Source of the DNA: Propionibacteriaceae bacterium
GTDB taxonomy: Bacteria; Actinomycetota; Actinomycetes; Propionibacteriales; Propionibacteriaceae
Reading direction: 5' to 3'
DNA length: 62,687 bases
Assembly: GCA_027492675.1 (NCBI GenBank)
Contig: JAPUEI010000060.1
Coordinates: 1-62,687 of the forward strand
The position numbers were made by a program, and so were the translations under genes. The notes below the pieces were generated by a model. It ran no database searches, was not told the origin of the DNA, and saw nothing but the letters and a program-made list of their open reading frames with translations. The stretch's first letter is position 1. Every line of letters starts with the position of its first letter. This document shows positions 38,631-46,984 of this stretch, in pieces.

Positions 38631-38704
38631 CCTGGAGCGCGCTTGAGGTCCAACACGTATCTTCTTAACGCGGTCTTAATGGGACAAGTGCGTGCCGGAT
38701 AGCG

Positions 38705-38810
38705 TACGCTTCGGCGTGGGGGACGTAGCCGCTCACTTGGGGAGAGCAGCTCCGATCTGTCACGCGAGGGGTCTGCCAGGCATCATGCCTAGGGGCAGGC
38801 CCCTCACGTT
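38705..38810 (+). ncRNA. Candidate small RNA in a convergent spacer
   Basis: The 194-bp spacer between ychJ and the zinc-ribbon gene has a promoter-like TTAATG-18-TAGCGT (about 38675-38704) on the + strand, about 60 bp of unannotated sequence, and a strong terminator-like hairpin at 38766-38805. This would give a transcript of roughly 100 nt. No open frame explains it. No Rfam family is recognised, so this is a candidate only. Confidence 0.3.
38766..38805. terminator. Strong hairpin between convergent genes
   Basis: GAGGGGTCTGCC (38766-38777) pairs with GGCAGGCCCCTC (38794-38805) with one G-T pair, and an inner AGGCAT/ATGCCT stem adds to it. TTGTTT follows 4 bases later on the + strand, so it most probably stops rightward transcription (ychJ or the candidate small RNA). 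It may work in both directions. Confidence 0.65.
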
Positions 38811-38824
38811 GTTTCCAGAGTCGG

Positions 38825-39427
38825 TCAGCCGCAGTTCTGGCAGTCGCCTTCGATGGGCGTCTCGAGGTAGCAACGGTCGCAGATGCGGCTCGTCGGCACA
38901 TCCGGGACCTCCGCGACCACAGGGCGCTTCGGAGCGGCCGCACGCGGCGTCCGTACGGGCTTGTCCCGCCGGGTCCTGAGCGCGCTGGAGAGCATCGGCG
39001 TCGCATTCGCGGGCACGTCGGACGCGTACTTGAGGTAGCTGTCCAGGCGCCCCTGCGCGGCCGCCTTCTCGCGGGCCAGATCGTTCAGCGCCCGGCTGCC
39101 GTTGACGCGCTGCACCTCGCTGTACGCGGGACCGACCGCGCCGGTCGAGCGGTTGACCACGAGCGAGGTCAGCGGCGGTTCGCCCGTGGCGAAGCAGCGG
39201 TGCACGACGAGCGTGAGCACCCGACCGAGCCAGTTCGGCGCCGGCTCGGTGGACTTCACGCCCGTACGCTCCTGGATCAGCGCCGCGAGCTGGTCGGGCG
39301 AGATCACCCGGCCATAACGGGAGGCGATCGCGACCAGCACGGTGTACGTCGCGTCGGCCCACAGCCGCAGCGCGTCCTCCGTGGTGACGGGGGTCGAGTC
39401 GATGGAACGGAAGTACGGGGCGGTCAT
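38825..39427 (-). CDS. Hypothetical protein with C-terminal zinc ribbon
   Basis: A 200-residue protein of unknown function. The N-terminal 80 residues are helical (TEDALRLWADATYTVLVAIA, VISPDQLAALIQERTG), perhaps a winged-helix-like fold. A linker rich in Ala, Arg and Pro follows. The last 18 residues form CDRC-x9-CQNC, a short zinc ribbon. Its start overlaps the stop of the DUF4261 gene by 4 bp (ATGA), so the two are coupled and may act together. Confidence 0.75.
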   Translation of the reverse strand: MTAPYFRSIDSTPVTTEDALRLWADATYTVLVAIASRYGRVISPDQLAALIQERTGVKSTEPAPNWLGRVLTLVVHRCFATGEPPLTSLVVNRSTGAVGPAYSEVQRVNGSRALNDLAREKAAAQGRLDSYLKYASDVPANATPMLSSALRTRRDKPVRTPRAAAPKRPVVAEVPDVPTSRICDRCYLETPIEGDCQNCG

Positions 39428-40239
39428 AGCACGATCCTCAAGACAGGGTCTCCGTGGCTGGGGCTCTGGGCGGCGGCGAGGGTCAGCTGCCGATCGGCAT
39501 GACCGAGCACCTCACCTGCGGTGAGCTGGACGCCGGTGGAGACCACATAGCGAGCCACGTCCAGCAGAAGGTTCGTGGAGTCGGCCAGCGAGAGCGGGGT
39601 CGACTCGAGCATCAGATCGGCGTGGCCGAAGGTGGGCAGGCCGAACGTCGCGAGCGTCGTTCCGGTGACCTCGTTGCCCCACGACCACACGGACAGCCAC
39701 AGGTCGATCGGCAGCTGCGGGTCCTCGGGATCCGCGTAGGCCGCCCGCACGATGTCGTACACCACGTCAGGCGGCAGCGTCGTCGCGGCGGCCGCGCTGT
39801 ACAGGCCCACCACTTCCGGCGCCTCGACCAGGCTCGCGGCCACGAGCGACCCCGTGACGTGGGCGGCGAGTGTGCGCTCCAGCGCCGAGTCGACGTCGAT
39901 CGGCGAGGCAGGATCCGTACCCGTGGCCTCGGCGCTGACCACCGCGTGCGCCACGTGAGCGTCTACCGCGGCGGTGTCCGGCCAGTACGCGGGGTGGCAG
40001 TTCCTCGTCGCCTCCCCCTCGGGCACGGGTGACGCGACGAGAGCGACGACGATCCGTACGCCGTGAAGGGTCACCACCACCGTCGGTTCGCCTCCCGAGG
40101 ACGGGAGGCCCTTCCCGACCGACTCGTCCGAGAAGGCCGCCCGCAGCCGCGCGACGACGGCGTCAGCGTCGAGGGGTGCGGAGAAAAGAGGGAAGGAGGT
40201 GTACGAGCCGGACGGGTCCGGATGGACGATGACGGTCAT
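39424..40239 (-). CDS. DUF4261 domain-containing protein
   Basis: A 271-residue soluble protein. The order VVVTLHGVRIVVALVASPVPEG, then a stretch with HPAYWP, HVAHAVVS, ALERTLAAHVTGSLV, VVGLYSAAAATTLPPDV and LWLSVWSWGNEVTG resembles DUF4261, of unknown function. The ATG follows AAAGG. A terminator hairpin lies only about 21 bp upstream, so its promoter must overlap that hairpin or transcription comes by read-through from gltA. It is coupled to the zinc-ribbon gene. Confidence 0.7.
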   Translation of the reverse strand: MTVIVHPDPSGSYTSFPLFSAPLDADAVVARLRAAFSDESVGKGLPSSGGEPTVVVTLHGVRIVVALVASPVPEGEATRNCHPAYWPDTAAVDAHVAHAVVSAEATGTDPASPIDVDSALERTLAAHVTGSLVAASLVEAPEVVGLYSAAAATTLPPDVVYDIVRAAYADPEDPQLPIDLWLSVWSWGNEVTGTTLATFGLPTFGHADLMLESTPLSLADSTNLLLDVARYVVSTGVQLTAGEVLGHADRQLTLAAAQSPSHGDPVLRIVL

Positions 40240-40259
40240 GTGACCTTTCGTAGAAAGAC

Positions 40260-40294
40260 GAACACCCGGCCGACACGGGGTCGGCCGGGTGTTC
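40260..40294. terminator. Rho-independent-type terminator after gltA
   Basis: GAACACCCGGCCGAC (40260-40274) and GTCGGCCGGGTGTTC (40280-40294) are perfect 15-bp arms with a 5-base loop, 11 bp past the gltA stop. On the minus strand it is followed by a modestly T-rich CGTCTTTCTACG. Confidence 0.8.
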
Positions 40295-40305
40295 GCCGGT
40301 TGCTC

Positions 40306-41613
<1,308 letters not shown>

Positions 41614-41984
41614 GTGTCCTCCAGTCGTCAAACCGATAACCGGGGCGCCCCCGGGGTGGATCCTCGTACGTCGGAGCGTTGTCGCAACGTCGCTGACAGG
41701 CCAAAAGTACCGGGCGCGTGAGCACTGCACCACTTGATGTCAAGATTTCTTGGACGAGTTTCCTCGGACCGCGCTCTCCAGGCGCGGAATGCGTGGCCCC
41801 GGCGGCGACCGCAGCCCTCGAGGGTGGGTCGAGCGGGTTCGGAACCGCCGCCGGGTCCTACGACAGGCGACCGCTGGACGGTCGCGCTGAGGAGCACGCT
41901 ACTCGCCGTCGTCTGGTTGGTTCAGCGGGTCCCGCCAAGCTGTGACTGATGTGACGAACGTGATGGATGTGACGAAGTCCCGGC
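41614..41984. other. 371-bp spacer upstream of gltA, no convincing gene
   Basis: Several short open frames cross this spacer on both strands, but none has a good ribosome site, family sequence or normal codon bias. It holds the palindrome at 41733-41744 and a direct repeat GATGTGACGAA at 41948-41958 and 41966-41976 (18-bp step), near the 3' end of the DUF2277 gene. It must contain the gltA promoter; I cannot place it with confidence. Confidence 0.5.
41733..41744. promoter_or_regulatory. Palindrome CTTGATGTCAAG upstream of gltA
   Basis: The arms CTTGA and TCAAG flank TG. On the minus strand it reads CTTGACATCAAG, containing a consensus-like TTGACA about 120 bp upstream of gltA. It could be a regulator site, a -35 box or both; no matching -10 at standard distance is evident. 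Confidence 0.35.
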
Positions 41985-42254
41985 TCAGGAGGCGTACCGC
42001 GTAGCCGCTCTGGCGCGCGCCTTGGCCGCCTCGACCTCACGGTCCTTGGGCGGAGCGCTGCTCGTGAGGTGGTCGAGCAGGTGCTGCGTCGCATGGGCGA
42101 TGGCCTCGACCGCCTCGTCGAACGCCTCCTGGTTCGCCTTCGATGGTTTTGTCGTGCCGGCGACCTTGCGGACGTACTGGAGCGCGGCCGCCGTCACCTC
42201 GTCGTTCGTGGCGGGAGGCTCGAAGTTGTGGAGCACGTGGATGTTCCTGCACAT
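41985..42254 (-). CDS. DUF2277 family protein
   Basis: An 89-residue protein starting MCRNIHVLHNFEPPAT. The MCRNI start followed by L-NFEPPAT-x-EV, then AALQYVRKVAG and PSKANQEAFDEAV, is nearly invariant in DUF2277, an actinobacterial and more widespread family of unknown function. The conserved N-terminal Cys may bind metal. The ATG at 42254 is fixed by this motif; the frame upstream has no family sequence. Confidence 0.9.
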   Translation of the reverse strand: MCRNIHVLHNFEPPATNDEVTAAALQYVRKVAGTTKPSKANQEAFDEAVEAIAHATQHLLDHLTSSAPPKDREVEAAKARARAATRYAS

Positions 42255-42394
42255 GCTCGCCGAGCCTAGGTCGGGAGGGGCGGTAGGAGAAGGGGTGCAC
42301 GTGCGATCCCAGTTTTGGCAGTCCAGATCGCGAGGATGGCGCCTTCTGGGGCGTTTCCGGCTCACTGGACCGCCACAACGGGGATCCGCACGCC

Positions 42395-43294
42395 TCACCG
42401 CGGGGTGCGCTCGGAGGTGGGGGTCTCGGTTCCGGGCTGGGCGCTAGCTTCCTTCGCAGGCTGCTGGGCGGCTCCCGCCTTGACGGACTCGGGCACCGCG
42501 GCGACGTACTCGTACGTCGTGAGGGTCGAGCGGAAGGACAGCTTTCCGACGTACGTCTCGCCCTCCTCGATCATCGCTGAGGTCGCCTCGACGAAGCAGT
42601 AGAACTTGCCGGCCATGAAGAAGCGGGCGGGTTCGGTGTACGTGATCTTGAGGCACGCTCGGCCGTCGACCGTGGTCGCGCGCTGTACTCCGAGGTGGGG
42701 GAGCCGTCCCATCGCGGTCACCATCGCCTGCCGTACGGAAGCCGGCACGTACCCCATGCGCAGCGCGTCCCCGTAGAACGTGAAGACCGCCTCGTCGGTC
42801 GACATCGACCCCTGGACTCGGCTGCGCACGACCGCGTCGAGGCGCTTCGGGTCGGTCGGCAGGAGGGCCATCTCCTGTGGGGACAGCCAACTGATCGTGT
42901 CGAAGTGGTGGTAGTTCACCGAGCCGTCGTGACCGACGTCGCGGCGCCAGCTACTGCCATCGGGCATGGTCCAGCTCTCGAGGATCCGCAGGCCGTCGAA
43001 GCCCTCCTGCCAGTCCTGGGTGACCTGGTGCAGGACACCCGACGGTGTCTGGGCCGGCTGGCGACCAGCGGTGCTGGACAGTCGGTCGACCGCCGCGGCG
43101 TCCGCCGCGCTCAGCGGCACGACAAGGGGAAGCGCGACCAGCCCCGTGGTCAGGGCGGCCGCGGCGGCCACGAGCAGGAGGCGGCGCCGTACGGTCCGGG
43201 GCCGGGCGGCCAGGTCGGGAAACAGGTGGTCGAGGTCGGAGCGGAGTACGGGGGCGTGCTCGGCCAGCTGGTCGACGGGATCGGTGATGGTCAT
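42395..43294 (-). CDS. CU044_5270 family membrane-anchored protein
   Basis: A 299-residue protein with a cytoplasmic N-terminus of about 38 residues (DHLFPDLAARPRTVRRR), one membrane helix (about 40-62) and a large extracellular domain ending in a Pro/Thr-rich tail. This is the CU044_5270 architecture, commonly coded with an ECF sigma factor in actinomycetes. Its start overlaps the sigma gene stop (ATGA). It is a candidate anti-sigma or sensor partner, though it lacks an obvious zinc anti-sigma motif. Function is inferred from context. Confidence 0.8.
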   Translation of the reverse strand: MTITDPVDQLAEHAPVLRSDLDHLFPDLAARPRTVRRRLLLVAAAAALTTGLVALPLVVPLSAADAAAVDRLSSTAGRQPAQTPSGVLHQVTQDWQEGFDGLRILESWTMPDGSSWRRDVGHDGSVNYHHFDTISWLSPQEMALLPTDPKRLDAVVRSRVQGSMSTDEAVFTFYGDALRMGYVPASVRQAMVTAMGRLPHLGVQRATTVDGRACLKITYTEPARFFMAGKFYCFVEATSAMIEEGETYVGKLSFRSTLTTYEYVAAVPESVKAGAAQQPAKEASAQPGTETPTSERTPR

Positions 43295-43830
43295 GAGTTG
43301 TCCTTGGTGGTGAGAAGCGTGAGTCGAGGGGTCTGGGCCTCGGAGGAGTCGGAGCCCTGCACGTGAGCGGTGAAGCGGGTGCGGGCACGTGCGAGACGTA
43401 CGGTGAAGGCGTGGGTCGAGCAGCCGGCGACGCGGGCCGCTTCGGAGGCGGTCAGCCCGTCCCAGGCGGTGAGCAAGAGGGCTTCGCGTTCGGCCTCCGT
43501 ACAGACGGCGAGCGCGGCCAGGGCCGTTTCGCGGTGCAGCACCTCGGCGTCTGGCGGTGGTGAGGTGGGCCGCCACTGGTCCCGTACCGCACTGAGCCAC
43601 AGCTGGTCGGCGCGGCGCCGGGACCGACGGTGGTTGGAGGCGAGGTTGCGGGCGACGACCAGCAGCCAGGGCAGTGGAGGGACAGGGATCTGCGAGCGTC
43701 GTCGCCAGGCGACCGCGTACGTCTCGCTGACCAGGTCGTCGGCCGAGTCGCCGCCCACCTGGCGCACGGCGTACGCATGGACGCGGGGCGCGGTCTGCCG
43801 GAAGAGGGATGTGAACTCCTCCGGCGTCAT
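43291..43830 (-). CDS. ECF-type RNA polymerase sigma factor
   Basis: A 179-residue sigma-70 family factor. Region 2 runs from about TSLFRQTAPRVHAYAVRQVG to DDLVSETYAVAWRRRSQ (the D-x-x-Q/S-E-x-x-A-W -10 recognition helix). Region 4 spans about 105-165 with ALLLTAWDGLTASEAARVAGCS and the recognition helix TVRLARARTRF. The ATG at 43830 has AAGGA at 4 bp and is preferred; an ATG 12 bp upstream lacks spacing. It is coupled to the downstream CU044_5270 gene, forming a sigma/transmembrane pair. Confidence 0.88.
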   Translation of the reverse strand: MTPEEFTSLFRQTAPRVHAYAVRQVGGDSADDLVSETYAVAWRRRSQIPVPPLPWLLVVARNLASNHRRSRRRADQLWLSAVRDQWRPTSPPPDAEVLHRETALAALAVCTEAEREALLLTAWDGLTASEAARVAGCSTHAFTVRLARARTRFTAHVQGSDSSEAQTPRLTLLTTKDNS

Positions 43831-43937
43831 GTGGTCCTTCATACCTGGGAATGTCCGGCCATGCCCCGGATGTCACGCGAGCGGGCCATTGTCGGTGGAG
43901 GTCGGCCGCTGTCGGGGGCGTCTGGCAGGCTCTGCGC

Positions 43938-45017
43938 ATGCGCGATCGGGACATCGCCGCGTGGCGACTGGCGACACAGGGGCTGACGCGGCCCGGCGCT
44001 GATGCGCGGGCGGTGGTCGAGTCTTTGCTGGCTGTACAGGCGGAGAACCCGCGCCAGTCGGAGTGGGCGGTGGCGGCTCGGACGGCCGCGCCGAGGGCTG
44101 ACGCGGTGGCGGGGCTGCTCGCCGACGGCACCGTGGTCCGTACGCACGTGCTGCGGCCCACCTGGCACTACGCGTTGGCGAGTGACATCGGGTGGCTGCT
44201 CGACCTGACCGGGCCGCGGAACCGGGCGACCGTCGCCGGCACGCTGGCGCGGCGAGGCATCGGCCCTGATGAGGTGGCCCGGGTGACCGAGGTGGTCGCC
44301 TCCTCGCTGGCCGAGCGCGGCGACCAGGTGCGGCCCGAGCTGCGCGATTCCTTGCTCGCTGCGGGGATCGACCACGACTCGATGGGGTTGTCGCAGATCC
44401 TCGAGCTCATCGAGTTCGACAAGGTCATCATCAGCGGCGCGCCGAGGGACGGCGAGCATACGTACGGGCTGTACGAGGAGCGCGTACGGGCACCGCGCGT
44501 GCTCGATCGCGACGACGCGCTGGGGGAGATGGTGACCCGCTACGTGGGTGGGCACGGGCCGGCGACGCTCCGCGACCTCGCGTACTGGGCCACGCTGGGC
44601 ATCACCGACGTGAGGCGCGGGCTGGCCGTGGCCCGCGACCGACTGGGGTCGTTCGAGCATGAGGGACGTACGTACTGGCATGCGGCCGACGCGGAGCCGC
44701 CGACCGGTGAGGGTGCCCCGCGCGGACACCTGGTGATGGCCCTGGACGAGATGCACAACGGGTTCCAGGACACGCGGTACGTCATCGACGAGGCCGGACT
44801 CGTACCCCGCGCGACCCGCTACCCGGCCGTCGGGATGGCGCTGGTCGACGCGCAGTTCGTCGCCGTACACACCCGCACGGTCACGCCCACATCCGTACGG
44901 TTCGACCTCATCGGCTGGCGCCCGCTGGACGCGGACGACCTCACGGCTCTCGGGGAGGCCGCTGACCGGGTGGGCGAGTACCTGGGTCTGCCGGCAGTGC
45001 TGCGCGTCGTCAACTGA
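43938..45017 (+). CDS. Winged helix DNA-binding domain protein (AlkZ-like)
   Basis: A 359-residue protein of the HTH_42/AlkZ-like superfamily. It starts MRDRDIAAWRLATQGL, then VVESLLAVQAENPRQSEWAVAAR, LRPTWHYALASDIGWLLDLT, and a C-terminal beta domain with VDAQFVAVHTRTV and RFDLIGWRPL. Known relatives are DNA glycosylases that unhook crosslinks, via a Q-x-Q/D motif; here LAVQAENP lies at the matching place, but activity is not assured. The ATG at 43938 starts at the conserved helix. It converges with the transglutaminase operon across the repeat array. Confidence 0.85.
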   Translation: MRDRDIAAWRLATQGLTRPGADARAVVESLLAVQAENPRQSEWAVAARTAAPRADAVAGLLADGTVVRTHVLRPTWHYALASDIGWLLDLTGPRNRATVAGTLARRGIGPDEVARVTEVVASSLAERGDQVRPELRDSLLAAGIDHDSMGLSQILELIEFDKVIISGAPRDGEHTYGLYEERVRAPRVLDRDDALGEMVTRYVGGHGPATLRDLAYWATLGITDVRRGLAVARDRLGSFEHEGRTYWHAADAEPPTGEGAPRGHLVMALDEMHNGFQDTRYVIDEAGLVPRATRYPAVGMALVDAQFVAVHTRTVTPTSVRFDLIGWRPLDADDLTALGEAADRVGEYLGLPAVLRVVN

Positions 45018-45035
45018 TCCCGAGACATCCTGTGC

Positions 45036-45216
45036 GGTTACCGAGAGAACTTCACCAGCTACCGAGAGAGTTTCTAGCGGTTGGCGAGAGAACTTCACCG
45101 GGTAGCGAGAGAACTTCTGCACCGCCAACCGCTGAAGTTCTCTCGGTAACGGTGTGGAAGTCTCTCGGTAACGGTGTGGAAGTCTCTCGGTAACGGTGTG
45201 GAAGTCTCTCGGTAGC
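45036..45216. repeat. Eight-unit inverted repeat array between convergent genes
   Basis: Four units carrying C/GCGAGAGA(A/G)(C/T)TTC in one orientation (45036-45055, 45058-45074, 45079-45098, 45100-45117) are followed by four in the other, GAAGT(T)CTCTCGGTA(A/G)C (starts 45134, 45157, 45179, 45201; step 22-23 bp). Around the centre, AGCGGTTGGCG (45076-45086) and CGCCAACCGCT (45123-45133) are perfect arms. It fills the space between two convergent genes and could fold into a very large hairpin. It could serve as a terminator, a protein-binding array or a mobile-element remnant. Confidence 0.8.
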
Positions 45217-45224
45217 GGCGGCGG

Positions 45225-46070
45225 CTAGACCAAGCGCGTGAAGCTCACCGTGACCGACAGGGTGGAGTCGCTGCGGCCCTGGTAGACGCCCTTCATGGGG
45301 GGTACGTCGTCGTAGTCGCGGCCTCGGGCCACCACCACGTGGTCGAGGTCGACGGGCCGCAGGTTCGTCGGGTCGACGCCCGTCCAGCTGCCCGCCCACC
45401 ACTCGACCCAGGAGTGTGACTCGCCGGACGCGGTCTCACCGACCTCCATGTCGACCTTCGGACACAGGTAGCCCGAGACGTACCGCGCCGGGATCCGTAC
45501 GACCCTCAGCGCCGCCAACGTCACGTGCGTGAAGTCCTGGCACACGCCCTGCCTGGCGTCCCACGCCGTCTGCGCGTCGTCGCCGACCGACGTCGAGCCC
45601 GACACGTACATCATGCGCTCGTTCACCAGGCGGCAGATCGTCTGTACGGCCTCGGTCGGGGTCATGCCCGCCACGGCGTCGCGGAACTCGCGCTGAACCT
45701 CGGGTTCGAGGCGCGTACGGGGACTGGGCGCGAGGTACTCGTCGTACTGGTCGCGCAGGGTCTCCAGCTGGTAGTCCTCCCAGCTCAGGCACTCGACGTC
45801 CTCGGGCTGGCTGCTGCGTTCGACCGTGCTGTTCGACTCGATCTCGAACAGGCGGTGTGGCTCGAGCGCCTCCAGGCTCGTGACGTGCGTGCCCCAGTAG
45901 TCGCGGTAGACGTGGCTCCACGTCATCGGCTTCACGCGGATCCGGCTCTCGAGCGCGGTCTGCCCCGGCTCGGTGGTCGGCGTCATCCGGACCTCGTTGT
46001 GCGACGACGAGACAGGCGCGTCGTACGCGAGCCTCGTCGTGTGCGAGATGCGATAGCGGACCGTGCTCAT
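45225..46070 (-). CDS. Transglutaminase-like family protein
   Basis: A 281-residue protein with an N-terminal beta domain (VRYRISHTTRLAYDAPVSSS, then SHVYRDYWGTHVTSLE) and a papain-like transglutaminase core. The catalytic Cys is in RQGVCQDFTHV, the His in ESHSWVEWW and the Asp in GVDPTN. It is cytoplasmic with no signal peptide. The ATG at 46070 overlaps the stop of the alpha-E gene (ATGA). This transglutaminase, alpha-E and ATP-grasp trio is widespread; a peptide or amide-bond chemistry is assumed, but the product is unknown. Confidence 0.92.
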   Translation of the reverse strand: MSTVRYRISHTTRLAYDAPVSSSHNEVRMTPTTEPGQTALESRIRVKPMTWSHVYRDYWGTHVTSLEALEPHRLFEIESNSTVERSSQPEDVECLSWEDYQLETLRDQYDEYLAPSPRTRLEPEVQREFRDAVAGMTPTEAVQTICRLVNERMMYVSGSTSVGDDAQTAWDARQGVCQDFTHVTLAALRVVRIPARYVSGYLCPKVDMEVGETASGESHSWVEWWAGSWTGVDPTNLRPVDLDHVVVARGRDYDDVPPMKGVYQGRSDSTLSVTVSFTRLV

Positions 46071-46984
46071 ACGACCTCTCCTGTCCACTGCGAGATCGCC
46101 CGTGAGGGGAAGTACTGCTTGGTGACCTCCGAGGCCGACTCGGCCACGGCGTGCTGCACGCGGCCCATCGACGGGGCCAGGTCGGCGATGACGTCGTCGG
46201 TCTGGCGGTATTCGATGGACGTACGGATCCGGGCCAGCCGCCGTCGCGCCTCGTCCGAGATGCCCTGGCGGTCGCTGGGCGGTCGCAGCCGCATCAAACA
46301 CTCCTCGGCCGTGCGCAGGTTGTACACCACCGACCGCGGGAACTGCCGGTCCAGCGTGAGGAACGCCGCCGCGAGCCCGTCGTCGACGACGCCGCGGTGG
46401 GTCTGCGTGTACGCCTGCTGCGCGTTGCACGCCGTGAGCACGCCCGTCCACGACAGGCCGGCGAACTGCAGCGTGCCGGTCGCGACCATGCGGGCCGTCA
46501 TGTCGGCCCGCTCCAGCGAGCGACCCAGCGTGAGGAAGTCCCACGCCTCGTCGTGCGCCATCGACGAGTCGGCCACGCCGCGAATCAACGCCGCCCGGTC
46601 ACGGGTCCACGCCAGGTGCCGGGTGGTCGCGTCCGGCGCGCCGAGGTTGCGCCACCGGAACCAGGCCGTGTTGAGCACCTCCCAGAGGTCCGTCGGCAGC
46701 ACCTCGCGGGCGCGTCGGGCGTTCTCCCGCGCCGCGTACCAGGACCCCGCGATCGAGCTCGGGTTGCCGGCGTCAAACACGAGCCGGTCCCGTACCTCGT
46801 CGAACGTCACGGTCGTCGTCGGCGGCTGGATGCCCATGATCATGGACAGGACCAGCTCGGCGGCGTCCGACTTCGTCGTCTCCAGCAGCGACAGCCGTAC
46901 GACGTCGACGATGCGCGCCGTGCCGTCGGCGCGCTCGACGTAGCGTCCGATCCAGTACAGCGACTCGGCGATGCGGCTCAACAT
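46067..46984 (-). CDS. Alpha-E domain-containing protein
   Basis: A 305-residue almost fully helical protein. It starts MLSRIAESLYWIGRYVERADG, the signature of the alpha-E domain, with ENARRAREVLPTDLWEVLN and a second helical repeat DFLTLGRSLERADMTARMV. The acidic-basic ERAD motif occurs twice, suggesting an internal duplication. Function is unknown; it always travels with a circularly permuted ATP-grasp and a transglutaminase. It overlaps both neighbours (4 bp and 7 bp). Confidence 0.92.
   Translation of the reverse strand: MLSRIAESLYWIGRYVERADGTARIVDVVRLSLLETTKSDAAELVLSMIMGIQPPTTTVTFDEVRDRLVFDAGNPSSIAGSWYAARENARRAREVLPTDLWEVLNTAWFRWRNLGAPDATTRHLAWTRDRAALIRGVADSSMAHDEAWDFLTLGRSLERADMTARMVATGTLQFAGLSWTGVLTACNAQQAYTQTHRGVVDDGLAAAFLTLDRQFPRSVVYNLRTAEECLMRLRPPSDRQGISDEARRRLARIRTSIEYRQTDDVIADLAPSMGRVQHAVAESASEVTKQYFPSRAISQWTGEVV

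Noticed and set aside
41628..41949. Small genes in the gltA upstream spacer (frames at 41628-41897 on the minus strand and 41718-41949 on the plus strand)
   Set aside because: No ribosome sites, mutual overlap, and Arg/Pro/Gly-rich random-like composition.
45036..45216. CRISPR array
   Set aside because: Units occur in both orientations, spacing between units is only a few bases, and there are no spacers or cas genes.
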